Positions 34,241 to 44,200 are shown, numbered from the stretch's first letter. The stretch: DNA of 63,077 bases from Chloroflexota bacterium (GCA_012729765.1 JAAYCM010000080.1:1-63077), one strand, 5' to 3'. The notes: a model not told the origin generated them from the letters alone. Made by a program: numbers and translations.

Positions 34241-35241
34241 AATCAAGATTTTTTCCGCTCCTGATGACGTTTGTCGTATTCATCCTGCTGTATCTGTTTG
34301 CCTATTCGCAGTACTCCAGCTTCGGCTCGATGCGGGTGGTCTGCAATCTGCTGCGCAATTACGCCTATCTGGGTATCCCGGCGGTCGGCGTGACCTTCGT
34401 GATCCTGTCCGGCGGGATCGATCTGTCGCCCGGCTCGGTGATCGCGTTTACGGGCGTGTTCTGCGCCCTGATGATCGAGCGCCAGGGTATGCACCCGCTG
34501 GTCGCCTTTGCGGCTATCCTGGCAATCGCGACGGTCTTCGGCAGCATGATCGGCGTCTTGATTTACTACTTCAAGATACCTTCCTTTATCGCCACCTTGT
34601 CCGGCATGTTTCTGGCGCGGGGTGGGGCGTATGTCCTGACGACCGATTCGATCAGCATCCGGCACCCGTTCTATGTGGACATCTCCAATATCGTGTACGT
34701 CTTTCCGGACGGTGGCCGCTTCACCTTCGCCGCCGGTGCATTCGTAGTCGTGGTCCTGATCGGTATCTTCCTGGCGCACTACACGCACTTCGGGCGCAAC
34801 GTGTATGCGATAGGCGGCAACGAAACCGGCGCGGCCATGCTTGGCGTCCCGGTCGCGCGCACCATCATCGGCATCTACGCGCTCAGCAGCTTCCTGTCAG
34901 CGTTCGCCGGGATCATCCTGTCGCTGTCGAAGCGATCCGGCGACTCCACGATCGCGCTGGGAGCGGAGATGGACGTTATCGCCGCCGTCGTGATCGGCGG
35001 CACGCTGCTGACCGGCGGGGTGGGCTATGTCGTCGGGACGTTTATCGGCGTGCTGCTGCCGGGTGTGATCCACACCTATCTGACCCTTGATGGCTCGCTG
35101 ACGCCCTGGTGGATCAAGATCATCGTCGGGGCGCTGTTCCTGGGGTTCATCCTGATGCAAAAGCTGTTGAGCAGCCGGGCCGATTTCGCCCGACCACTGC
35201 GCTCACTAAGGCGGGCCGAAGAACAGCAGCAGCCCGTATAA
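34237..35241 (+). CDS. YjfF-type sugar ABC transporter permease
   Basis: A 334-residue RbsC-like permease, paralogous to the preceding one: VGVTFVILSGGIDLSPGSVI, IPSFIATLSGMFLARGG and DVIAAVVIGGTLLTGGVG. Two different permeases in one system match the galactofuranose importer arrangement. It is the last gene before a clear intrinsic terminator that starts 13 nt past its stop. Confidence 0.93.
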   Translation: MKSRFFPLLMTFVVFILLYLFAYSQYSSFGSMRVVCNLLRNYAYLGIPAVGVTFVILSGGIDLSPGSVIAFTGVFCALMIERQGMHPLVAFAAILAIATVFGSMIGVLIYYFKIPSFIATLSGMFLARGGAYVLTTDSISIRHPFYVDISNIVYVFPDGGRFTFAAGAFVVVVLIGIFLAHYTHFGRNVYAIGGNETGAAMLGVPVARTIIGIYALSSFLSAFAGIILSLSKRSGDSTIALGAEMDVIAAVVIGGTLLTGGVGYVVGTFIGVLLPGVIHTYLTLDGSLTPWWIKIIVGALFLGFILMQKLLSSRADFARPLRSLRRAEEQQQPV

Positions 35242-35253
35242 TGATTGCACAAG

Positions 35254-35288
35254 AGCCGCCGTGGGCACCTGCGGCGGCTGTCTTTTTT
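35254..35288 (+). terminator. Intrinsic terminator of the sugar importer operon
   Basis: AGCCGCCG (35254-35261) and CGGCGGCT (35272-35279) form a GC-rich 8-bp stem with a 10-nt loop, followed by TCTTTTTT. It separates the importer from the sensor-kinase gene, whose start codon is only about 22 nt beyond. Confidence 0.85.
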
Positions 35289-35309
35289 GTGGGGCGTGAG
35301 AAGGATTCC

Positions 35310-37166
35310 GTGTTGAATAAGGTACTGCGCAGGCCAGGACTAGGGGTCAAACTTAATCTTTATGTGCTGTTCGTCTTGCTCCTCTTTCTGGTCAGCATCG
35401 TTTTTCTGCTCAACCGCAACACCGACAGCCTGACCAAACAGGTCGGCAGCGACCGGGTCGGCGAAGAGGTGAAAATCTTCGAGAAGCGGCTGGCCGAAAC
35501 GCAGGACAAGCTGCTGATCGACATCAACTTTCTGGCGACCAGTCTGCACTTCTTCCAGGCGGTGGGGCGGCGCAGCGCGAATGATGTGGCCGAAATCATC
35601 AATCCGGCCAATGTCTCGCTCAAGCTGGACGATATCACCGTCGTGGATGGCGACGGCAACCGCCTGATCGACACCGCCGCCGATCAAACGGATTTCAGCG
35701 CGGAAGATCGGCTGCTGGCCGTTGGGCTTTCGGGGCAGGAGACGATCGCGCTGCTGATCGAGAATAATCGCGGCCAGACGCAGATCAGCATCGCGGCGGT
35801 GTCGCCCGTGCTCAGCCAGACCGGCAACCGTCTGGGCGCGATCCTGATGAGCCGCCGGATCAACGAGCAGTTTTTGGACGAGATGACATTCGGGCGGGCG
35901 GCGGTGCATATGGGCGTCGTCCACAACGATCAGATTATCGCCCGCACCGGCGCGGTCCCGCCGGGAAACGGCGCGCAGGATCAGATCGTGGCGAACGATA
36001 TTCTGATCGATTCCGACCCCCTGGCTGCCGCCCAGCGCGGACAGGCAGTGATCCTGGACGAGCTGGTATCCGGTGCGCGGGGTGTGCCGCACGCCGTCGC
36101 CTATGTCCCGATTCTGGCCGGAACCGAAACATCGTCAGTCGTGGTGGTGATCCTGGTCGAGCTTGAGGAAATCTACTCGTTCCAGAACGACACGCTCAAC
36201 AATACCGTGTTCATCTTTACCGCGCTGACGATGCTGTCGATCTCGATCATCTATATCGCGATCTTTTCGACCACGATCCGCCCGCTGAACGAGCTGCGCA
36301 CAATCGCGCATACGATGACCAGCGGCCAGTATGACCAGCGCGCGCCGGTACACTCCCAGGACGAGGTCGGCCAGCTCTCGACCGCCTTCAACGAGATGGC
36401 GAACGCGATCCAGCAGCGCGAAACCAGCCTGAAAGAAGCCTGGGAGCAGGCCGAGCGCGCCGACAAGGTCAAGTCGATGTTTCTGGCGAGCGTCTCGCAC
36501 GAGCTGCGCACGCCGCTTAACGCGATCATCAACCTGACAAAATTCGTCGCGCTGGGCATGTACGGCGAGATCAATGCCGAGCAGTCGGAGATGCTCAACA
36601 ACGTCGTCGCCAGCGGCAAGCACCTGCTCAACCTGATCAACGATGTGCTGGATATTTCCAAGATCGAGTCGGATTCGCTGGAGTTGTTCGTCGAGGAAGG
36701 GCTGCACATCGAGGATATTATCCAGCCGGCGATCGAAACGGCGAATGGGCTGGTGCTGCAAAAGCCGATCACCATCGCGTGTGAGATCGAGCCGGAGCTG
36801 CCCGCGCTGACCGGGGACGAGCAGCGTATCCGCCAGGTCGTGCTCAACTTGCTCTCCAACGCGTGCAAGTTCACCGACGAGGGCCAGATTACCCTGAGCG
36901 TCTATCGCCAGGACTCGGAGATCATCATCGCGGTGCGCGACACCGGCCCCGGCATCGCACGCGACGATCATGAAGCGATCTTCGAGTCGTTCCGCCAGGC
37001 TAAATCGGGCGTGCGCAAGGCCGAGGGCACGGGGCTGGGCCTGCCGATCTCGCGCCGCCTGGCCGAGGCGCATGACGGGCGGCTGTGGGTCGAGAGCGCC
37101 CTCGGAGAAGGGGCTACCTTTTACGTCGCTTTGCCGATAAAATCGTCTCTTGTGCCGACGATCTAA
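35310..37166 (+). CDS. Membrane sensor histidine kinase with HAMP domain
   Basis: A 618-residue kinase. TM1 (about 15-35) and TM2 (about 305-330) flank a 270-residue extracytoplasmic sensor region (CHASE4-like in pattern), then HAMP (TTIRPLNELRTIAHTMTSG), a HisKA domain with phosphoacceptor H396 in SVSHELRTPLNAI and an HATPase domain with N-box LLSNACKFTDEG, DTGPGI and GTGLGLPIS. The start is taken at GTG 35310, after AAGGA; TTG 35313 is equally possible. It has no own receiver; two single-domain regulators follow. Being just past the importer terminator, it may be read through at low level. Confidence 0.9.
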   Translation: MLNKVLRRPGLGVKLNLYVLFVLLLFLVSIVFLLNRNTDSLTKQVGSDRVGEEVKIFEKRLAETQDKLLIDINFLATSLHFFQAVGRRSANDVAEIINPANVSLKLDDITVVDGDGNRLIDTAADQTDFSAEDRLLAVGLSGQETIALLIENNRGQTQISIAAVSPVLSQTGNRLGAILMSRRINEQFLDEMTFGRAAVHMGVVHNDQIIARTGAVPPGNGAQDQIVANDILIDSDPLAAAQRGQAVILDELVSGARGVPHAVAYVPILAGTETSSVVVVILVELEEIYSFQNDTLNNTVFIFTALTMLSISIIYIAIFSTTIRPLNELRTIAHTMTSGQYDQRAPVHSQDEVGQLSTAFNEMANAIQQRETSLKEAWEQAERADKVKSMFLASVSHELRTPLNAIINLTKFVALGMYGEINAEQSEMLNNVVASGKHLLNLINDVLDISKIESDSLELFVEEGLHIEDIIQPAIETANGLVLQKPITIACEIEPELPALTGDEQRIRQVVLNLLSNACKFTDEGQITLSVYRQDSEIIIAVRDTGPGIARDDHEAIFESFRQAKSGVRKAEGTGLGLPISRRLAEAHDGRLWVESALGEGATFYVALPIKSSLVPTI

Positions 37167-37186
37167 GCGACAGAAGAACGGTAGCA

Positions 37187-37591
37187 ATGTCCGATCCAGT
37201 GTTCTTGTATTTTGAGGATGATAAGCTCAGCCGCGAAGTGATGCGGGCCTGCCTGACGCGCGGCATGGGCTACACCAATATCGGAATCTTTGAAGACAGC
37301 ACCGATTTCGAAAATCGGTTGAACAGCCAGGGTGCCAGGCCGGACGTGGTCTTTCTCGATATTCATATCGAGCCGATCGACGGCTTCGCACTGCTCAAGC
37401 TGATCCGCCAGAGCGACGCCTATCGCAGCACGCGCGTGATCGCGCTGACGGCCAGCGTTATGAATGAAGAAGTAAAAATGCTCAGAGATGCCGGCTTCGA
37501 TGGCGTGATCGCCAAACCGCTGGATTACGATACCTTCCCCGCTGTGCTGCACCGTATTCTGGCCGGCGAGCAGATCTGGCATATCAAGTAG
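37187..37591 (+). CDS. Single-domain response regulator (first)
   Basis: A 134-residue CheY-like receiver: acidic pocket FEDD near residue 9-12, phosphoacceptor Asp in VVFLDIHI, Thr in ALTAS and Lys in IAKPLD. It has no output domain, so it acts as a phosphotransfer or protein-interaction module. It lies 20 nt after the kinase, probably its partner. The ATG at 37187 directly begins the receiver fold; upstream open frame is kinase sequence in another frame. Confidence 0.9.
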   Translation: MSDPVFLYFEDDKLSREVMRACLTRGMGYTNIGIFEDSTDFENRLNSQGARPDVVFLDIHIEPIDGFALLKLIRQSDAYRSTRVIALTASVMNEEVKMLRDAGFDGVIAKPLDYDTFPAVLHRILAGEQIWHIK

Positions 37592-37652
37592 CTCCCTTGT
37601 CCACAGCAGGGTATGCGGCAAACACGCTTGGAGACAAGTAGAAACTAGTCAC

Positions 37653-38039
37653 ATGGCAACTCTTCACGCATTGATCATCGACGATGATGCTTACAGCATC
37701 CACGTGATGGAACGGCTGCTCGATCAGGAAGACATCTCCTATACCGCCGTTGCCGATCCCACACGTCTTGAAGGCATCCTGCAAACGCTGGACACAGTCG
37801 ATATTGTCTTTCTCGATTTGGAAATGCCCAAGCTCGACGGCTATGAAGTGCTCGCTATGCTCAAGACGCACCTGACGGCGAGTGTGCCCATCGTGGCGTG
37901 CACGGTGCACACCGCCGAGATCAACAACACGCGCCGCAAGGGGTTTTTCAGCTTCGTCGCCAAGCCGCTCGACCTGGACCGCTTCTCCGATCAGCTTCAC
38001 CGCATCCTGAGCGGGATTCCCGTGTGGGAGGCGCGCTAG
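37653..38039 (+). CDS. Single-domain response regulator (second)
   Basis: A 128-residue receiver: IIDDDAYS, phosphoacceptor in VFLDLEMPKLDGYE, Thr in ACTVHT and VAKPLD lysine. No output domain. It lies 61 nt after the first regulator and ends with the same HRIL-G-x-W element (HRILSGIPVWEAR against HRILAGEQIWHIK), suggesting duplication. Two receivers for one kinase allows branching or a phosphate sink. Confidence 0.9.
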   Translation: MATLHALIIDDDAYSIHVMERLLDQEDISYTAVADPTRLEGILQTLDTVDIVFLDLEMPKLDGYEVLAMLKTHLTASVPIVACTVHTAEINNTRRKGFFSFVAKPLDLDRFSDQLHRILSGIPVWEAR

Positions 38040-38061
38040 GCGCTGCTGCCAGCCGGACGAG

Positions 38062-38400
38062 CTATCGCCCGTCTTTCTGTTTCTTTTTGGGCTTCGCAAT
38101 ACCCGCAAAGCGGGCAGGCTTCAGGCGATAGCCGCCGAAGGTTGCCGTGTTAGGCTGCTGTGGCCTGGTTGGATCACTGTCGGGGCTGGTGGAGCGGACC
38201 CAGAGATTCTGCCAGCGCTTGATTGAGATGGGCTTATCCAGAATTTGCTCGGCGACATGGTGCGCCTGGCGCGAGCGGAGTTCTAACAGCCAGGGCGCCA
38301 GCACGGTTTGTTTCTGCTCATTCCGCACAAAGACGCGATCCTTGCGGTGCGCTTTGATGAGTGCTTCAAGTTCTTCTCTGGAAAGGTATTCATCTGTCAT
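38062..38400 (-). CDS. Hypothetical protein
   Basis: A 112-residue soluble, basic protein with a helical N-terminus (DEYLSREELEALIKAHRKDR) and a proline- and lysine-rich C-terminal tail (AKPKKKQKDGR). The ATG at 38400 follows GGGGAAATT and is preferred over an 11-codon extension. It is convergent with the second response regulator. I recognise no family; nucleic-acid contact by the basic tail is possible but unsupported. Confidence 0.6.
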   Translation of the reverse strand: MTDEYLSREELEALIKAHRKDRVFVRNEQKQTVLAPWLLELRSRQAHHVAEQILDKPISIKRWQNLWVRSTSPDSDPTRPQQPNTATFGGYRLKPARFAGIAKPKKKQKDGR

Positions 38401-38465
38401 AGCGGAATTTCCCCGGCTGACATTGTGTTTCAATCTCTGTATAGTAGCATAATTTTTGTGTAGGG

Positions 38466-39299
38466 CTAGCAGCCTGTAACGTGCGGCTCGGCCAGCGCCG
38501 CCACGCGCAGGTCAAGAGCGGGATTGTGCCCATCTTCCGCCGACCAGTACGCGCTCAGGCAGGCATAGGCGAAGACATAGGCCAGGATGCGCCCGCGCTC
38601 GATCTGGAGCTGATCGGCCAGGATTCCGGCGTGACGCAGCAGGCGCGTCTCGTCTGCGACCAACGCGGGTAGGTTGGCCGGGTTGCACAACACATTGGCG
38701 AGATCGTAAGTCCGCTCCCCATACACGCCCTTCGGATCGAACGCCAGCCAGCCGCGCCGCGCGCTGTGCCGGATATTCGCGTGATGCAGGTCGCCGTGCA
38801 GTACGCGTACCTCACGCGGATCGGCCAGCAGCGCCTCGGCGATCCGCGCGCCCTGTAAGAAGAGCGACGCGTTGCCCTGCGATTGATCGCGCTCTGCCTG
38901 CCGGAACAAGGATCGGAAGCGGCGGCGCAGCGGGATCAGCCCCTCGCCGGAACCCGGCTCCGCGTGAAGCTGGCGCAGCACATCCGCGATAATGTGCGTC
39001 GCCTGCTCGTCATCCCCCCGTGCCACCAGCGGGACCAGGTCATCACCCCCGGCATATTCAAGCAGATGCGCCCGATCATCCCCGCGCAGCAGCCGCACCG
39101 CGCCGCGCCCGTCATAGTGACGCAGCGCCGCCGCCCCGCACTGTTCATCGTGGATACCGACTGGCGTCAGCAGCTTGAGGACCGCTGTCTCGCCCTGGTA
39201 CGTGACGGTGTAGACGTGGCTGGTCGGCGTCTGGGCCAATGGCTGCGGATCGGTGAGCCGCCACGCAGCGAGATAGTGTTCGAGCAGGTCGGGCGTCAT
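38466..39299 (-). CDS. APH(6)/hydroxyurea-type phosphotransferase
   Basis: A 277-residue kinase-fold protein. The phosphate-binding strand AVLKLLTPVG gives the ATP lysine, the catalytic loop is VLHGDLHHANIR and the metal-binding segment FDPKGVYGERTYDLANVLCNP, the pattern of streptomycin 6-kinase-like proteins. It may phosphorylate an aminoglycoside or a small sugar alcohol; in an environmental bacterium a resistance role is not established. ATG at 39299 chosen by homology start; a 25-codon extension lacks family sequence. Confidence 0.82.
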   Translation of the reverse strand: MTPDLLEHYLAAWRLTDPQPLAQTPTSHVYTVTYQGETAVLKLLTPVGIHDEQCGAAALRHYDGRGAVRLLRGDDRAHLLEYAGGDDLVPLVARGDDEQATHIIADVLRQLHAEPGSGEGLIPLRRRFRSLFRQAERDQSQGNASLFLQGARIAEALLADPREVRVLHGDLHHANIRHSARRGWLAFDPKGVYGERTYDLANVLCNPANLPALVADETRLLRHAGILADQLQIERGRILAYVFAYACLSAYWSAEDGHNPALDLRVAALAEPHVTGC

Positions 39300-39389
39300 G
39301 GGCTGGATACTCCTGGTTGAAGAAGCCAGAACCGCCAAAGTATATCCATTTTTCAAGGCTTCGTTATTGAACATATTAGTGGTGATAAT

Positions 39390-39418
39390 TTGATTTTTTC
39401 GGCCAGGGTGGGTATAGT
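39390..39418 (+). promoter_or_regulatory. Sigma-70-type promoter for the AlkZ-like gene
   Basis: TTGATT (39390-39395) and TATAGT (39413-39418) with a 17-nt spacer, in the 261-nt divergent region between the APH-like and AlkZ-like genes. The leader would be about 135 nt. Confidence 0.6.
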
Positions 39419-39560
39419 TGAGTCGAACATACGTGCAATCTTATGCCGCCTGAGCCGCAGCATCCACCCGCGACTCATCAGCCGAAGGTGCCCGTCATGC
39501 CCCACCAAGCTTCCCACGATCTGCCCGAAAAATTGAGCCGGCCCTATCCTGGAGCGGACC

Positions 39561-40643
39561 ATGCTTTCGACGAGAACTGCCTGGCAGCGCCTCTATAACC
39601 AGCGTGTGGAAGGTCCAAAGTTTCGACAGCCGGAAGATGCCGTCGCGTGGCTGGGGCTGGTCCAGGGGCAGGAATACGAGCTGGCGAAGTGGGCGGTTGG
39701 CCTGCGCGTCGAAGGCGCGACGACCGACGCTATCGAGCGCGCCCTGGCTGAGGGTCGGATTCTGCGCACCCATATCGCCCGCCCCACATGGCATTTTGTC
39801 ACCCCGGACGACATCGGCTGGATATTGGAGCTGACCGCGCCGCGCGTCCACCAGGTGAACGGCACGATGTACCGCAAGCTGGAGCTGGATGAAGTGGTGC
39901 TGCTGCGGGCGGACGCGATCATCGCGCGGGCGCTCGAAGGCGGCCAGTTTAAGACGCGGCTGGAGCTGGGCGCGATCCTGGCGGATGCCGGGATCGGCGC
40001 GGTGAAAGGGCAGCGGCTCGCGTATCTCGTGATGCATGCCGAGCTCGAAGGCGTGGTGTGCAGCGGCCCCCGGCGCGGCAAGCAGCAGACCTACGCCCTG
40101 CTCGCGGAGCGCGCCCCGCAGACTCGCCGCCTGGCACGTGACGAGGCGCTGGCCGAGCTGACCCGGCGCTACTTCACCAGTCACGGCCCGGCGACCGTCA
40201 AGGATTTTGCGTGGTGGTCAGGGCTGACGGTGGCCGATGTCCGGGCCGGGCTGGCGATGCTCGATCTGTGCCACGCGGAGATCGCGGGCGAGACGTTCTG
40301 GTTCGGGGCCGATACGCCTGCCGATCCGGTGCCGCCCACCCAGGGCCACCTGCTGCCGGTGTATGACGAGTTCACCGTCTCCTACAAGAATCACAGCAGC
40401 GCCTACGATCCGCAGTATGCCGCGCTGTTCAACGCCGGTTTCTTTACTTCGCCGTTTGTAATGCAGGGCGAGATCATCGGCCTGTGGCGGCGCACGTTTC
40501 GCCGGAAGTCGGTAATCATCGAATCCGCCCGGTTTCGCCCCTACAGTCCCGCCGAGCAGGCAGCCTATGTCGCGGCGGCCCAACGTTTTGGAGACTTTCT
40601 GGGGATACCCGTTGTGTTGGATGGAGAGGAGATCGGCGTATGA
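39561..40643 (+). CDS. AlkZ-like winged-helix DNA glycosylase family protein
   Basis: A 360-residue protein of the HTH_42/AlkZ (YcaQ-related) family. Near residue 33 it has LVQGQEYELAKWAVGLR, where Q-G-Q fits the catalytic QxQ motif of these glycosylases; further family strings are LRTHIARPTWHFVTPDDI, TYALL and YDEFTVSYKN. Members excise alkylated or crosslinked bases. GGAG precedes the ATG. Its stop overlaps the next gene start (ATGA), so they are coupled. Activity on crosslinks is inferred, not visible. Confidence 0.85.
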   Translation: MLSTRTAWQRLYNQRVEGPKFRQPEDAVAWLGLVQGQEYELAKWAVGLRVEGATTDAIERALAEGRILRTHIARPTWHFVTPDDIGWILELTAPRVHQVNGTMYRKLELDEVVLLRADAIIARALEGGQFKTRLELGAILADAGIGAVKGQRLAYLVMHAELEGVVCSGPRRGKQQTYALLAERAPQTRRLARDEALAELTRRYFTSHGPATVKDFAWWSGLTVADVRAGLAMLDLCHAEIAGETFWFGADTPADPVPPTQGHLLPVYDEFTVSYKNHSSAYDPQYAALFNAGFFTSPFVMQGEIIGLWRRTFRRKSVIIESARFRPYSPAEQAAYVAAAQRFGDFLGIPVVLDGEEIGV

Positions 40644-41209
40644 ATGACGACCCCGTGATCGGCTTCGAATCGGCTGAGGCGTGGACCCAGTGGCTTGAGG
40701 AGAATCACGCCGAGGTGCCGGGCGTCTGGGTGAAGCTCGCCAAGAAAGGCTCGCGCCACACCACAGTTTCCTACGAAGATGCGGTGAAAGTCGCCCTGTG
40801 CTTTGGCTGGATCGACGGCCAGAAACGGAAGCTGGACGACGATTACTCGATCCAGCGCTTCACGCCGCGCCGCCGCCGCAGCCCGTGGTCGCGCATCAAC
40901 CGCGACCGGGCGGAAGCGCTGATCGCGCAGGGGTTGATGCGCCCAGCAGGGCTGGCCGAGATAGAGCGCGCCAAAGCCGATGGCCGTTGGGACGCGGCCT
41001 ATGAGCCGCCGAGCACCGCTACTGTTCCCGACGATTTCCAGGCGGCGCTCGATCAACACCCGGACGCGCAGGCATTTTTCGAGCAGCTCAACAAGACAAA
41101 CCGCTTCGCCATGATTTACCGCATTACGACTGCCAAAAAGCCCGAAACCCGCCAGAAACGGATCGCGCAGTTCATCGCCATGCTGAAGGCGGGCGAGAAG
41201 CTGTACTGA
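40640..41209 (+). CDS. YdeI/OmpD-associated (OmdA) family protein
   Basis: A 189-residue protein with the YdeI-type pattern: WLEENHAEVPGVWVKLAKKG, YEDAVKVALCFGWIDGQ, FTPRRRRSPWSRIN and a C-terminal AFFEQLNKTNRFAMIYRI block with TRQKRIAQFIAMLKAGEK. In Bacillus, YdeI is linked to antimicrobial peptide resistance, but the biochemical role is unknown. The start overlaps the AlkZ-like stop by four bases, so the two are probably expressed together as a stress pair. Confidence 0.85.
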   Translation: MNDDPVIGFESAEAWTQWLEENHAEVPGVWVKLAKKGSRHTTVSYEDAVKVALCFGWIDGQKRKLDDDYSIQRFTPRRRRSPWSRINRDRAEALIAQGLMRPAGLAEIERAKADGRWDAAYEPPSTATVPDDFQAALDQHPDAQAFFEQLNKTNRFAMIYRITTAKKPETRQKRIAQFIAMLKAGEKLY

Positions 41210-41216
41210 GCGGCAC

Positions 41217-44200
41217 TCACACCCGGTCCTGGCCGAGCGCGGCCAGCAGATCGACGAACGCGCCCAGCACCGCCGAGAACCCGCGCCCGTCCGGATCGGA
41301 GATGGCGCGATCCTGGGCGGGCAGCTCCGCCAGCGGTAAGCCCGGCCACAGCGGCTCGATCAGGCCATCCCCGCCGCGCCCAACGATCTCGCGCACTAGC
41401 TCGAACGCGCCGGTCTGCTGCGCCAGCCGCACCCAGTTCGCGTTGGCCGTGTCGCCCGGCGTGGGCGGAGTCAGGCCCAGCGTGCGCGCCATCACCAGCC
41501 GCCGGAACTCGCGGATCGACCGGCTCACCCCGTGCCGGATGCGCTTGTCGATAAACACGGCGTCCACGCTGCCGTCGAGTGTCAGGCCGCGCCGCGAAAA
41601 CGCCGACGATCCGACCAGCATCCACACGTCGTCCACAATGCCGACCGTGCCGCGAATCACTTCGGGCCGCCCCGGAAAGCCCATTGGATGATAGATCACG
41701 ACCCGCCTGGGCGCTTCCGTTTTCAGCGTCTCGAATGCCTGGTTGCGCGCCTGGTGGAAGTACTGCGCGATGCTCTCATAGCCGGGGCCGAACGGGATGC
41801 GCTTGGGCGTTGCGATCACCACGCGCAGATCAGGTGTGTCTTCCAGGCGCTGGCGCAGAGCCTCGATCAGATCGACCTCGTGATCATCCGTCCCGGCGGC
41901 TGTCACGCCGAACAGCGGCGTCTCGATGTAGATGAATCTGCGCGCATGCGCGATCGCCCAATGCCAGCTCCATTGGCTGTCACGGCGGCCATGCTTGGTC
42001 GCGAACGTTTCGCGCTTCACCTCGTCCACCCATCGATCCCCGGCTCCCGGCGCGGGGATGCTGCTGGCGAGCGACGACATCGACGGCGGCAGCAGCGGCC
42101 CCAGCGTGCTGATCAGCCCGGCCCAGTCGTCGGGTAAGCCGTGCACCAGCGATTCGGGCAGCAGGTCCAGTTCCGGCGCTTCGACCGTCTGCGCGATGTT
42201 GCGCAGCACCGCGCCCGCGAAGTTGTCGGTCCCGGCGGCGGGATCGGCCCAGCGCCCGTTGTCCAGCTCGGCCATGCGGATCGAGAGGTGATGCGTCCGG
42301 CGCAGAGCACTGCGCGCCAGATCGGCGGCCAGCGGGCCGGTGATCCGCACGCCCGGCGCGTGATCTTCGGGTCCGGCTGGATTGCCAGGGCTGCCCAGGC
42401 GAGCATCGTCGCGCAGCGAACGCGCGTTGAGGAATCCGGCGCTCAGGACGGCGTGCCACTGGCCGGGCGCGGCGCTGTCGTCCGCCGCCACAATGGTTTC
42501 GGTGCGCGCCATCGTGCGGAAGCGCGGCGCTTCACGCGGGGCGGCTTCGCCTAATGCCGCCAGGACCGGATCGGACCCGGTAGCCGGGGCGGTGGGGGGC
42601 AGGCCCAGGATCGGGGCCGGGGCGATCCCGCGCTGGTTGAGCGGGACACCGTTCAGCAGATTCGTCTGGGCCGGTGGAGTCGGGGCCGTCGCGCCGGTTC
42701 CGACGCTGACTTCCAGCCCGCCCAGCAGACGCCCGTCTACACTGCCGTTGCGCGTCACGATCAGCAGATCGAAGCGCAGGGTTGGGCTGCCTGGCGGCGC
42801 GCCGGTCCCGACGCGGTAGGGGTCCTTGAGCAGCAGCGTCAGCCCAGCGGCGGATGCGATGCCGGATGCACCATCCCCGCGCCGCGCGAAATCCAGCTCG
42901 GAGAGCGGCACGATCGCCGGGCCGGGATCGACGCGCGGGAAGGCGCGCACATGCGCTTCGGCGGGCAGACTCCCGGCGGGCCAGGTCAGCACCACGTCCG
43001 GGCCGGTGCCCACGTACGACGCGGTAACGTCACTGCGCGCGCGGGCGGACTGCTCGGCGCTGAGCGCCTGCGGCGTTTCGACGGTGGGCGGGCGTGCGGG
43101 CCAGCGGTCGGCGCGGTTGTCGGGGAAATCGATGTCGGTCGCAATCGTGGGGCTGACGGCCAGCTTCAGCCCGGTCCGCGCCAGCACCTCACTGACCGCG
43201 CCGAGCATGGTATGCCCGTTGACCAGCAGATCGACCGTGCTGCCATCGCGCACGACAGGCGCAGGCTCACGCGTGGTCGCGTCGTCCGCGCCCGGCACCC
43301 CGTCGATGTCGCTGCCGGTGCGGTTGCCGCGCAGGTGTAGGCCCAGATCGATCGCCATCACGCGGAAGAACTCGCGCTCCAATGTGGGGGCCGACGAGCC
43401 TGCCGGGACCGGCGTGGTGGGCAGAGTGGGCGGATTCAGGGCAGTGGTCGCCAGCGTGCCTTCCGGCGAGAAGCCGAAGCGCACATCCCCCGCCGTATCC
43501 GTGAGCTGGAGCGTCTGCCCGTTCGGCCAGTCGTGCGGCCCCGCGCCCAGCCGCGACCCGCTGCCGATGCGCAGCCCGGCCCCGCCCGCGCGATCCTGCC
43601 AGGGGCCGAGGAAGGGGTCTACGATGTGCACGCGGCGGCCCGTCGCCAGCGCGGCGATGGTGCCGATCCCGCCCGTAGTCGCAGTGCTCGCTTCCAGTTC
43701 GGTCGCCGCGCCCGCGTCGTCATTGCGCAGCGCGGGAAAGCCGCGCATCAGGTCGCGGAACAGGCACGCGACCGCCACCGGATCGATGATCAGGCCGTTC
43801 TCGTCGTGAAATGTCAGCGTACCAAATGAGAGCGGTGTGCCGACCGTCGCGTTCACGGGGGCCAGCGGCGGATCGTTCTCCGTCATGCTGCCTGTCTCGG
43901 CGGGCGGATCGCCGTCGCGGATCGCGGCGCAGACCGGCACCGGGCGGGCGGCACGGTCATCGGTCCGCCCATCGAAGCGCGCACCGATCAGGCGTTGGAG
44001 CCGCAGCGCCGCCTGGGGATGGAACCGGAACACGCCCACGACGCCGGTCAGGGCTGCCCCGGCGGCGTCGGTCAGGCTGCTGACTCCGAAGGCGTGCCAC
44101 TGTAACAGGCCGCCGGTCATAGCGTGCCAGCGCGCAGAACCCGCCAGGCTCAGCGTCATCGCGGCGGCATCGTAGCCCGGCGTGGCTTCGGCCCACTGGG

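Noticed and set aside
35109..35309. N-terminal extension of the sensor kinase into the permease gene
   Set aside because: It would overlap the permease coding region and cross the intrinsic terminator at 35254-35288; the added residues show no domain.
38466..39299. APH-like gene as an acquired antibiotic-resistance gene
   Set aside because: No mobile element or repeats flank it and its GC content fits the surroundings; a chromosomal housekeeping kinase is as likely.
39442..39600. A proline-rich small frame (about 51 codons) in the leader of the AlkZ-like gene
   Set aside because: It overlaps the AlkZ-like start in another frame, has no ribosome site and low-complexity composition.
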